Positions 6,014-12,797 of a DNA stretch of 14,240 bases are shown here, one piece after another. Under the pieces are notes generated by a model. That model searched no databases, was not told the origin of the DNA, and worked only from the letters and a program-made list of their open reading frames with translations. Position 1 is the first letter of the stretch. The number at the start of each line of letters is the position of its first letter. Origin of the DNA: an uncultured Collinsella sp. (GTDB lineage: Bacteria; Actinomycetota; Coriobacteriia; Coriobacteriales; Coriobacteriaceae). Position numbers and translations under genes: made by a program. Location: the NCBI GenBank assembly GCA_902478945.1, contig CABSMX010000051.1, positions 1 to 14,240 on the forward strand, read 5' to 3'.

Positions 6014-7444
6014 CTACTCGCCAAAGAACTCGTTGATCTTCTGCTCGTCGACGCCAAAGAACCACGTCAGGACAAAGCCGGCGGCATAGGCAAGCAGCAT
6101 AGCGGCAACGTAGCCGAGCTGCTGGCCAGGAACGACGATCAGCAGGCCAAACAGACCGGAAACGCCCTGAGAAACCGTGCCGATGTGAAGCAGCGCCGCG
6201 AGCGCGCCGCCAAATCCGGCACCCAGGCAGGCCGTCACAAACGGACGAACGAGCGGCAGCGTAACAGCATACATCAGAGGCTCGCCCACACCCAGGATTC
6301 CAACGGGAATGGACTCTGCGACGTACTTCTTGAGCTTGGCGTTCTTGGTCTTAAAGTACAGCGCCAAACCGGCACCGACCTGGCCGCCGCCGGCCATCAT
6401 AAGGATGGGAAGCAGGTAATTGATACCCTTGGTAGCGCCGTCGGGATCGTTGAGCATAGCGTGGATCGGCGTGAGCGCCTGATGCAGGCCGACGGACACC
6501 AGCGGCAAGAAGCCTGCCGACAGGATATAGCCGCCCAGGACGCCCAGCTTCTCGAAGATAAAGGTCAAAACGCTAAAGATGGCAGTCGTCAGCCATGCGC
6601 CTACCGGCTGGATGACGAGCATCAGAGCAAAGGCGCCGATGATGAGCACCAGCAGCGGGGACAAGAACGTGTCGAGTGCGTTGGGCATAACCTTGCGAAT
6701 CTGACGCTCCATCCAGGCAAAAAATGCGCCAGCGATGAGAGCCGCGATCATGCCGCCCGCTGCGGGGTTGTACTGCGCACTGGTGAGCGGCAGCAGAATG
6801 GCAGTGGCAGGATCAGCCGCGCCAGGCGCAAGCAGGGGCATGGCGCTGTTGGCGATACACATCATGCCGGCGATGCCGCCCAGCGCAGCGGAGCCACCAA
6901 ACTCACGTGCCGCGTTATAGCCCACCAAGATGGGCAGATAGGCAAACAGGGCCCAGCCCATGGAACGAATGCCCTGGTACCACCACTCGCCTGCAAGCGC
7001 GCCTGCCGTCGAGACGTTAATGACGTTGCAGATACCGTTGATGAGGCCAGCCGCAATAATGCCGGGAAGCAGGGCGACGAAAACATTGGAAATCTTCTTG
7101 AGGAAGGCCTGAACCGGCTTGGACTCGTACTTGGCCTTCTGCGCGGCCTTGTTTGTGGCCGCAGCGTCAACCACGCTCTCGTCAGCAACGCCTTTCGCAA
7201 GGCCGGTGAGCTTGGAGAATTCCTCGAGCACCTTATTCACCTTGCCCGGACCCAGCACGATCTGCATCGTGTCGTCCTCAACCAGGCCCATCACGCCGTC
7301 GAGTGCCTTAATACCCTCCGTGTCGACGTTGTCCGTGTCTTTGACGGTCACGCGCAGGCGCGTCATGCACGCCGCGTTTGCCAGCACGTTGTCTTTACCG
7401 CCCAAAAGGTCCAGCAGCTTTTGAGCCAGCTCTTTGTTCGTCAT
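6014..7444 (-). CDS. murP: PTS transporter subunit IIBC, MurNAc-type
   Basis: A 476-residue inner-membrane sugar permease of the phosphotransferase system, glucose superfamily. Residues 1-85 or so are the IIB domain (MTNKELAQKLLDLLGGKDNV, then ANAACMTRLRVTVKD) with the phosphocysteine C26. From about residue 107 the IIC domain supplies roughly ten membrane helices, with family segments such as LLPGIIAAGLINGICNV, GFLPLVSVGLHQALTPIH and GVGEPLMYAVTLPLVRPF. There is no IIA domain, so it needs a IIA-Glc type partner encoded elsewhere, as in E. coli MurP. Substrate (MurNAc or MurNAc-GlcNAc) is inferred from the flanking murQ and mupG genes. The ATG at 7444 has a strong AAGGAGGAG four bases upstream; the longer in-frame start is unsupported. 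The gap to murQ is 57 bases with no terminator. Confidence 0.93.
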   Translation of the reverse strand: MTNKELAQKLLDLLGGKDNVLANAACMTRLRVTVKDTDNVDTEGIKALDGVMGLVEDDTMQIVLGPGKVNKVLEEFSKLTGLAKGVADESVVDAAATNKAAQKAKYESKPVQAFLKKISNVFVALLPGIIAAGLINGICNVINVSTAGALAGEWWYQGIRSMGWALFAYLPILVGYNAAREFGGSAALGGIAGMMCIANSAMPLLAPGAADPATAILLPLTSAQYNPAAGGMIAALIAGAFFAWMERQIRKVMPNALDTFLSPLLVLIIGAFALMLVIQPVGAWLTTAIFSVLTFIFEKLGVLGGYILSAGFLPLVSVGLHQALTPIHAMLNDPDGATKGINYLLPILMMAGGGQVGAGLALYFKTKNAKLKKYVAESIPVGILGVGEPLMYAVTLPLVRPFVTACLGAGFGGALAALLHIGTVSQGVSGLFGLLIVVPGQQLGYVAAMLLAYAAGFVLTWFFGVDEQKINEFFGE

Positions 7445-7501
7445 AACTCCTCCTTGTATTGGAAATCTCGTCTGGATGTCATATAGCCTCACGATGTGCG
7501 C

Positions 7502-8425
7502 CTACCGCGCATCGGCATCGTTCTTCTTATCGCCACTCACCGCAGCACGGACATGGCCGCGCGCCCGCTCAAGAGCCACCGCAGCCTGTTCGGCATCGCA
7601 GCCCAGCAGCACCGAGACAATAGCGGTTTTAACGTGGCCGCCGGCATCTGCAAGTGCCCGAACAGCGCGCTCGCGTGTGCAGCCGGTCGCTTCCATCACG
7701 ATGTTCTGGCCGCGCACCACCAGCTTTTCGTTCGTCTGCTGTACATCGACCATCAGGTTTTGGTACACCTTGCCGATCTTGACCATGGCACCGGTCGAAA
7801 TCATATTGAGAATGAGCTTTTGGACCGTTCCCGCCTTGAGCCTCGTTGAGCCGGTAAGCACCTCGGGGCCGGGCACGGGCTCTATGGCAAGGTCTGCGCT
7901 CTCCCCGATCTTCGACCCCTGGTTGCAGGCGATTGCAATGGTCTTGCACCCGGTTGCCTTGGCGTACGCGAGGCCGCCCACCACATAGGGGGTACGACCG
8001 CTTGCCGCCAAACCAACGACGAGATCCTTGGAGGAGAGCCCATGTTCCCGCAGGTCACTCGCGCCAAGTTCCTCGCTATCCTCGGCACCTTCGACAGCCC
8101 TGGTAAACGCCGTCTCGCCTCCGGCAATGAGCCCGACAATCAGATCGGGCGATACGCCAAACGTGGGTGGGCACTCCGAAGCGTCGAGCACGCCCAAACG
8201 ACCGCTCGTGCCCGCGCCCATGTAAAAGACGCGTCCGCCGCGCTCGAGCGCCTCGGCAGCCCAGTCGATTGCCGTGGCAACCTGTGGCAACACTTTCGTG
8301 ACCGACTGGACGGCGCGAAGATCCTCATCGTTCATCGTCGTGACGATTTGCAGCGACGTCATCGTGTCGAGGTCCATTGACTTTTGATTTCGCTGTTCTG
8401 TCGTGAATTTTGTTAAATCGAGCAT
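7502..8425 (-). CDS. murQ: N-acetylmuramic acid 6-phosphate etherase
   Basis: A 307-residue cytosolic enzyme that cleaves the lactyl ether of MurNAc-6P, giving GlcNAc-6P and D-lactate. The N-terminus TTEQRNQKSMDLDTMTSLQI is the family signature. The SIS domain follows with YMGAGTSGRLGVLDASECPP, where E84 aligns with the catalytic Glu83 of E. coli MurQ. A second conserved acidic block (AVEGAEDS, residues 110-117), then GLAASGRTPYVVGGLAYA and LTGSTRLKAGTVQKLILNM complete the family pattern. The C-terminal three-helix part ends in a charged tail. The ATG at 8425 has GAGGTGA as ribosome-binding site, which overlaps the murR stop region; the genes are 10 bases apart and surely co-transcribed. An upstream in-frame extension only repeats murR DNA in another frame and is rejected. 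Confidence 0.96.
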   Translation of the reverse strand: MLDLTKFTTEQRNQKSMDLDTMTSLQIVTTMNDEDLRAVQSVTKVLPQVATAIDWAAEALERGGRVFYMGAGTSGRLGVLDASECPPTFGVSPDLIVGLIAGGETAFTRAVEGAEDSEELGASDLREHGLSSKDLVVGLAASGRTPYVVGGLAYAKATGCKTIAIACNQGSKIGESADLAIEPVPGPEVLTGSTRLKAGTVQKLILNMISTGAMVKIGKVYQNLMVDVQQTNEKLVVRGQNIVMEATGCTRERAVRALADAGGHVKTAIVSVLLGCDAEQAAVALERARGHVRAAVSGDKKNDADAR

Positions 8426-8435
8426 TTTGTTCACC

Positions 8436-9287
8436 TCATCTTTCCTGTTTCTCGATGTAGTTTTGCTTGATGACATGCGTCGCCCGCTCGTAATCGCTCG
8501 CAACGTAAGCAGCGTAGAGGGCATCGACAACCATAAGCTGAGCCATACGCGAGGCCATGGCACCGCTGCGGACCAAGGGCTCGCTTGCAGCAACGCCGAG
8601 CACGGCATCGGCCATGGTGGCAAGCTTGGACGATCCATCTACTTTGGTCACGGCCACAACGGGACAGTTGTGGCGTTGGGCCTCGGCGGTGCAGTCCAGC
8701 ACTTCTTGCGTTAAGCCCGAGTAGCTAAAAGCAATGCCGATATCGCCTTCGTGCATGTTCTTGGCGCACAAGAGTTGGTCGTGCCAGTCATCGTACAGAT
8801 GGCATTCCTTGTCGACACGCATGAGCTTTTGTGCCAGATCGTGCGCAACCAAGCGAGAAGCACCAATACCGAACAGATTGACCATGCGCGCCCGCTTAAG
8901 ATAGGCTGCACATCGTTCCAAAACGGTGTAATCGAGTGTTCGCGCCGTCGCCTCGATCGTGCGCACGTTGCTTTTCATCACCTTCCCCACGATACGTTCG
9001 ACGCTGTCATCCACGGAGATGTCCTCGAGGGCAACGTCCTTTCTGTCGCCCAGGAGCGCAAGTTCGGCAATCAGTTCGCGCTGGAACTCCTTGTAGCCCG
9101 CAAAACCCAAGCGCTTGCAAAAGCGCAAAATGCTCGAGGGCGAGGAGAACGTGGCATCGGCAAGACCGCGGACGGACAGCCCGACCACCTCATGCGGATG
9201 AGCACTCACGTATGCGATGACATTGCGCTCCGCCGGACTTGCGCTGAGCTCACGCTCGCGAAGCCTTAAAAGCAATCCGTTTGCCAT
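8436..9287 (-). CDS. murR: RpiR-family regulator, MurR-type
   Basis: A 283-residue transcription factor. Residues 1-80 form the RpiR helix-turn-helix domain (LSVRGLADATFSSPSSILRF, then KRLGFAGYKEFQREL). Residues 115-255 or so form a SIS sugar-phosphate domain (MVNLFGIGASRLVAHDLAQK, DIGIAFSYSGLTQEVLD, VVAVTKVDGSSKLATMADAV). MurR in E. coli represses murQP and is relieved by MurNAc-6P; the same ligand is inferred here because it is the first gene of the mur operon. The ATG at 9287 is preceded by GGAGGTG; a GTG four codons earlier would overlap that ribosome-binding site. A 23-bp palindrome about 75 bases upstream is a candidate operator. Confidence 0.88.
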   Translation of the reverse strand: MANGLLLRLRERELSASPAERNVIAYVSAHPHEVVGLSVRGLADATFSSPSSILRFCKRLGFAGYKEFQRELIAELALLGDRKDVALEDISVDDSVERIVGKVMKSNVRTIEATARTLDYTVLERCAAYLKRARMVNLFGIGASRLVAHDLAQKLMRVDKECHLYDDWHDQLLCAKNMHEGDIGIAFSYSGLTQEVLDCTAEAQRHNCPVVAVTKVDGSSKLATMADAVLGVAASEPLVRSGAMASRMAQLMVVDALYAAYVASDYERATHVIKQNYIEKQER

Positions 9288-9332
9288 CTCAAACACCTCC
9301 GTTGAGAAGAATTAAAGACCAACGAACGATTC

Positions 9333-9361
9333 GTACCGGATATAAACAGCTTTTACGGTAC
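9333..9361. promoter_or_regulatory. Inverted repeat GTACCG/CGGTAC upstream of murR
   Basis: GTACCG (9333-9338) and CGGTAC (9356-9361) are perfect inverted half-sites around a 17-base AT-rich spacer. They lie between the longer palindrome and murR and could be a second regulator site. Low confidence without comparison to other genomes. Confidence 0.3.
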
Positions 9362-9362
9362 A

Positions 9363-9385
9363 TTGTGCCGCATCATGGCGCACAA
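9363..9385. promoter_or_regulatory. Candidate MurR operator (23-bp palindrome)
   Basis: TTGTGC...GCACAA with centre at 9374: nine of eleven positions in each arm are symmetric. It lies 76 bases upstream of the murR start, between the candidate promoter and the gene. RpiR-family regulators commonly bind such palindromes in their own promoter regions; no other regulator gene is near. Confidence 0.5.
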
Positions 9386-9430
9386 AGGGCGGGCGTTCTA
9401 CCACTCGCCCCTCAAATCCGACCGCTCGGA

Positions 9431-9459
9431 AATATGCGCGACACAAAATGATTCATCAA
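9431..9459 (-). promoter_or_regulatory. Candidate promoter of the mur operon
   Basis: On the - strand TTGATG (9454-9459) and CATATT (9431-9436) are 17 bases apart, each matching consensus at four of six positions. It would give a leader of about 140 bases that includes the palindrome at 9363-9385. A weaker -10-like TATATC nearer the gene (9339-9344) lacks a good -35. Confidence 0.35.
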
Positions 9460-9484
9460 GGTCGCATTATTCGTAACAGGGTTG

Positions 9485-9667
9485 TTAACAGCGTCTCGCG
9501 TGGGCGCCAATGGGACAGGTCGTGCGCTTATCCAAGCACACCGCCGCCAACGAGGCAAACAGCCCAACAAAGAAGAACTCTACGGTATGGGCGACACGAC
9601 GGATGTTGGTGCCCATCCATATGCGAACGGGGGCAAGCGGGTCGGGGTGGACGGCGGTAGCCGCTGA
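9485..9667 (-). pseudogene. Decayed VanZ-like gene fragment
   Basis: The 9288-9686 gap has no intact gene, but one - strand frame ending at a TAA (9485-9487) reads GTNIRRVAHTVEFFFVGLFA followed by SLAAVC and DKRT. VanZ-family membrane proteins carry a matching '(L)RK.AH..EY..LG' helix start. The usual N-terminal helix before it and the later D-E-x-x-Q-rich part after it are both missing. The only ATG (9616) has no ribosome-binding site and would give 43 residues. On the upstream side the frame runs straight into the recombinase gene. I read this as a remnant cut by rearrangement; chance resemblance is possible because the stretch is short. Confidence 0.42.
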
Positions 9668-9686
9668 GTCCGCATCCCCGGCTCCC

Positions 9687-10292
9687 CTACTCCGTCTCGC
9701 GCATCCAGCGATCGAAGGTCCCCACGCACACGCCTAGGCGCTTTGCCGCCTGACTCCGGGTAATATTGCCCGCCTCATAGATATCGCGCACTCGTTCAAA
9801 TTGCGGAGGGCACGGCTTGCGGGGTCGACCAAAACGCACGCCGCGCGCCCGCGCCGCCGCGATTCCCTCCGCCTGACGACGGTGGATGTTCTCTCGTTCC
9901 ACCTGCGCCACATAGCTCAACAGCTGTAAAACGATATCGGCGATCAGCGTGCTGGTCACATCCGATCCGCCGCGATCTCTCGCACGCGTATCGAGCAACG
10001 GCATGTCCAGCACAACGATGGCCGCACCAAGTTCCTTGGTTATACGACGCCATTCCTCGAGTATCTCGCTGTAGTTTCGACCCAGCCGATCGATGGAAAG
10101 CACCACCAACACGTCGCCGGAAGCCAAGGCATGAAGCAATTCCCGATACCGCGGGCGATCAAAGTCCTTACCGCTCGCACGGTCGGCAAAGACATTCGCC
10201 GGCTCCACACCATAGGCGCTCAGCGCATCCAACTGGCGATTCAAATTTTGATCACGCGTGCTCACCCGCGCATACCCATATACCGTTGCCAC
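9687..10292 (-). CDS. Serine recombinase, resolvase/invertase family
   Basis: A 201-residue DNA recombinase of the small serine resolvase/invertase (Pin, TnpR) type. The catalytic domain starts VYGYARVSTRDQNLNRQLDAL with nucleophile Ser11 and Arg9. ADRASGKDFDRPRYRELL and LSIDRLGRNYSEILEEW carry the other conserved arginines. A long E helix (VLQLLSYVAQVERENIHRRQ) leads to the linker GVRFGRPRKP and a C-terminal helix-turn-helix (RSQAAKRLGVCVGTFDRWMRE). All expected parts are present and length is normal, so it is probably active. I chose the GTG at 10292 (GGGGA just upstream); a TTG ten codons earlier is less likely. No transposase accompanies it, so it may be a stand-alone invertase or a relic of a transposon. 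Its true target is unknown; inverted repeats directly upstream are candidates. Confidence 0.92.
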   Translation of the reverse strand: MATVYGYARVSTRDQNLNRQLDALSAYGVEPANVFADRASGKDFDRPRYRELLHALASGDVLVVLSIDRLGRNYSEILEEWRRITKELGAAIVVLDMPLLDTRARDRGGSDVTSTLIADIVLQLLSYVAQVERENIHRRQAEGIAAARARGVRFGRPRKPCPPQFERVRDIYEAGNITRSQAAKRLGVCVGTFDRWMRETE

Positions 10293-10311
10293 AACATCCC
10301 CGCTTTCTCGT

Positions 10312-10348
10312 AAACCTGCCAAAAAGGAACAGGTTTGTTTTGGTAGGT
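10312..10348. repeat. Nested inverted repeats upstream of the recombinase gene
   Basis: Two overlapping inverted repeats occur: AAACCTG (10312-10318) with CAGGTTT (10330-10336), and ACCTGCCAAAA (10314-10324) with TTTTGGTAGGT (10338-10348, one mismatch). They start about 20 bases upstream of the recombinase start, where resolvase binding sites usually lie. Function as res site or operator is inferred. Confidence 0.5.
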
Positions 10349-10410
10349 CCTATCTCCCAAAAGCATATGAAGAAGCGGCCGAGCCCATGGCAGGGCAATC
10401 AAGAGACGCG

Positions 10411-10441
10411 CAAAGAGGGCGGCCCCGAAAGACCGCCCTCT
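10411..10441 (-). terminator. Intrinsic terminator of rnr
   Basis: On the - strand a 9-bp stem AGAGGGCGG (10433-10441) with CCGCCCTCT (10414-10422) around a 10-base loop is followed by a short TT run. It begins 30 bases past the rnr stop. The T-tract is weak but position and stem strength fit. Confidence 0.65.
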
Positions 10442-10470
10442 ACGCTCTGCCGATACTCACTCCGTGCCGG

Positions 10471-12606
10471 TTAATGAATGAGCTTAAAGTCCAAATGTCC
10501 GCGAGTAGTGTTGACGCGCGAGACCTCGATAATCACGCGCTGGCCCAACTCAAAACGACGCCCCGTGTCGGCACCCGTCAACGTGAGCGCGTCCTCATCA
10601 AACTCAAACCACTCGTTACCCAAGCTCTTAATGGAAACCAGCCCCTCAACCTGCGTCAGATCGAGACGCACGAATAGCCCCATGCTGCTGACCCACGAGA
10701 TCGTTCCGGCATAACGCTCGCCCAGGCGGTCCTCGTAGTACTGGGCGATCTTGATTTTTTGCGTCGCATGGCTGGCAGCGTCGGCCGCACGCTCGGCATC
10801 GCTGCACGCGCGGCAGATTTGCGGCAGGATGCGCGGAAGCGACTCTCTGCCTTTTCCGATCAACCTCGGCGTACGCGCTAAGGCGTCTTTTCCACCCAGC
10901 TGCTCGTATGCCAGCTGCAGCTTGAGCACGCGATGCACCACCAGATCGGGGTAACGGCGAATGGGGCTTGTAAAGTGGCAGTAGCACGGCGCGGCGAGCG
11001 CAAAGTGGCCCTCGTTGCGAGGCTTATACAACGCACGCTGCATACTGCGCAAAAGGAGCGTGTTGACGAGTGGCGCGTTAGCCGTGCCGGCAGCGGCGTC
11101 AACCGTCGCCTGCAACTCATCAGGACTTCCCAGGGCAATGCCCGCCGCACGGCGATCATCGATGATACCGAGCTGCGCCAGCGCCACAGCAGCACCGTGC
11201 AGACTGTCGGGGCTGGGGTCATCGTGCACGCGATAGCACGCCTCGATATCGCGATCGGCCAGCCACTCGGCGACGCACTCGTTAGCCAGCAGCATCGCCT
11301 CCTCGATAAGCGAGGTTGCGCAGGAGCGTTCGCGTGCCACAATCTGCACGGGCACGCCGTCCTCATCCAGCAGCGCGCGAATCTCGGCCGTATCGAAGTC
11401 GACCGAGCCGCGTGCGCGACGCATGCGGCGCCGAAGCTCCGCGAGTTCGTTTGCAGCGACCAGGAAATCGGCCAGGTCAACGTTACAGCCGCGAGCGGTG
11501 TCCTCGCACGCAAGCCCACGCTCAAGTGCTTCCTCGCGCGAGGCTTCAGCCGCAGCGACATCCTCCGCAGCGCCCTCCAACACGGAATACTCAACTGCGC
11601 CGGCACGCACCAGCAGCGCCTCGGCGCCGTCGTAGTCCATACGCACACGCGAACGAATCACACTGGGATAGGGGTCGTAATGGCGCACGCGGCCCTGCGC
11701 GTCAAGCTCGATGTCGACGGTAAACGCCAGGCGATCCTCATCGGGGCGCAGGGAACACAGGTCACAGGACAGGCGCTCGGGCAGCATGGGGAGCACACGG
11801 TCGGCAAGGTATACCGACGTCGTGCGATGGCGGGCCTCCAGGTCGATATGCCCATCCCAGGCAACATAATGCGAAACATCGGCGATATGCACGCCCAGCT
11901 TATAGCCGCCCTCGGGCGTGCGCTCGAGCGAGATGGCATCATCAAAGTCGCGTGCATCAACCGGATCGATGGTGATGACAAAGCGATCGCGCAGATCACG
12001 ACGAAGCGGGTCTTTAAGCGCTGCAGTCACATCGAGCGAAAGCGCCTCTGCCTCTGCCAGAGCCGCTTCGGGATAGCTGTCGGTATAGCCATAGCGCGCC
12101 ATAACATATTGGACGCCCAGATCGGGTGCATCGTCACCGCCGATGCGGCGCTCAAGAGTCACCGTGCCCGACTCCAAGCGCGTCGGGTAGGTCAGAATGC
12201 GCGCGACGACGACATCGCCAGGACGCACGCCCAGGCGCTCCGCCGAAGTGTCCACGGGCAAAACAAAGAAATCGGCTTTGAGACGCGAATCGAGCGGTTC
12301 GATCACACCAAGCGGGCCGGCCGTCTGATACGTACCCACCACGCTGATGGCGGCACGCTCGATAACGCCCTCGATCACGGCACGACGATCCCCGCGCGGT
12401 CCCGCCTTGATGCTTACGGCCACGGTATCGCCGTCCATAATCTCACGCTTACCGCGGCCCATGACCTTGTAATCGCCGTTGTCGGTCACGACATAAGCGC
12501 TGTGCTCATGGAGCTGAACGCGGCCAGTCATGCTCGGGCGACGCTCGCTGCGCACCGGCCCGCGTTTATTGCGTGCGCTACGCTTATGATTGTTATTGCG
12601 CCCCAT
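10471..12606 (-). CDS. rnr: Ribonuclease R (VacB/RNB family 3'-5' exoribonuclease)
   Basis: A 711-residue enzyme that degrades structured RNA from the 3' end and works with tmRNA-SmpB in clearing faulty mRNAs. The N-terminal 25 residues are basic (MGRNNNHKRSARNKRG). Cold-shock-type domains span about 28-155. The RNB catalytic domain starts near 200 with ITIDPVDARDFDDAISLE, where D214, D220, D222 and D223 are the metal-binding acidic residues. Further RNB blocks are GVHIADVSHYV, RLPMLPERLS-like VLPMLPERLSCDLCSL, and FTSPIRRYPDLVVHR. An S1 RNA-binding domain fills 635-711 (YAGTISWVSSMGLFVRLD). Length is at the shorter end for the family. The ATG at 12606 has AAGGAGG five bases upstream. It follows ftsX but is separated from it by a strong terminator and a hairpin repeat, so it should have its own promoter, which I cannot place securely. 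Confidence 0.96.
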   Translation of the reverse strand: MGRNNNHKRSARNKRGPVRSERRPSMTGRVQLHEHSAYVVTDNGDYKVMGRGKREIMDGDTVAVSIKAGPRGDRRAVIEGVIERAAISVVGTYQTAGPLGVIEPLDSRLKADFFVLPVDTSAERLGVRPGDVVVARILTYPTRLESGTVTLERRIGGDDAPDLGVQYVMARYGYTDSYPEAALAEAEALSLDVTAALKDPLRRDLRDRFVITIDPVDARDFDDAISLERTPEGGYKLGVHIADVSHYVAWDGHIDLEARHRTTSVYLADRVLPMLPERLSCDLCSLRPDEDRLAFTVDIELDAQGRVRHYDPYPSVIRSRVRMDYDGAEALLVRAGAVEYSVLEGAAEDVAAAEASREEALERGLACEDTARGCNVDLADFLVAANELAELRRRMRRARGSVDFDTAEIRALLDEDGVPVQIVARERSCATSLIEEAMLLANECVAEWLADRDIEACYRVHDDPSPDSLHGAAVALAQLGIIDDRRAAGIALGSPDELQATVDAAAGTANAPLVNTLLLRSMQRALYKPRNEGHFALAAPCYCHFTSPIRRYPDLVVHRVLKLQLAYEQLGGKDALARTPRLIGKGRESLPRILPQICRACSDAERAADAASHATQKIKIAQYYEDRLGERYAGTISWVSSMGLFVRLDLTQVEGLVSIKSLGNEWFEFDEDALTLTGADTGRRFELGQRVIIEVSRVNTTRGHLDFKLIH

Positions 12607-12656
12607 GGCGCCTCCTTACTATCGATAGCCGTTTACACCCCAAGAGTCTACCCAAA

Positions 12657-12740
12657 TGATCCCCTGGGGACGGAGGAAAACGGATCACATAGATAGACCA
12701 GCGCCGCGATGATCCGTTTTCCTCCGTCCCCTAGGGATCA
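12657..12740. repeat. Long hairpin repeat family B, copy 2
   Basis: Arms 12657-12687 and 12710-12740 match at 29 of 31 positions around a 22-base loop. The left arm differs from copy 1 at 898-928 by one base, while the loop is unrelated. Its right edge (GGGATCAAAAA) runs into the T-tract of the ftsX terminator, exactly as copy 1 does with the rubredoxin terminator. Confidence 0.9.
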
Positions 12741-12775
12741 AAAAACGGGCCGCCCCTGGAAAGGGACGACCCGTT
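12739..12775 (-). terminator. Intrinsic terminator of ftsX
   Basis: On the - strand AACGGG-T-CG-T-CCCT, loop TTCC, AGGG-G-CG-G-CCCGTT is followed by TTTT. Stem 12744-12749 pairs with 12770-12775 plus inner pairs. It starts about 22 bases past the ftsX stop. Confidence 0.85.
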
Positions 12776-12797
12776 GCAGACGGCATATCCGCAGCGC

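Noticed and set aside
6185..7486. Long open frame of 433 codons on the + strand
   Set aside because: It is antisense to murP, whose protein is clearly recognisable. The + strand product is rich in Arg, Gln and His with no family pattern, as expected from high-GC shadow frames.
8426..8638. N-terminal extension of MurQ
   Set aside because: The extension lies within murR in a different frame, lacks MurQ similarity, and the ATG at 8425 has a proper ribosome-binding site and the family N-terminus.
9482..9737. Small + strand frames between murR and the recombinase
   Set aside because: No ribosome-binding sites and no recognisable sequence; the opposite strand reads as a VanZ-like fragment and explains the open frames.
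10933..12696. Open frame of 587 codons on the + strand
   Set aside because: Antisense to rnr, which has all RNase R motifs. The + strand frame has no ribosome-binding site and no recognisable domain.
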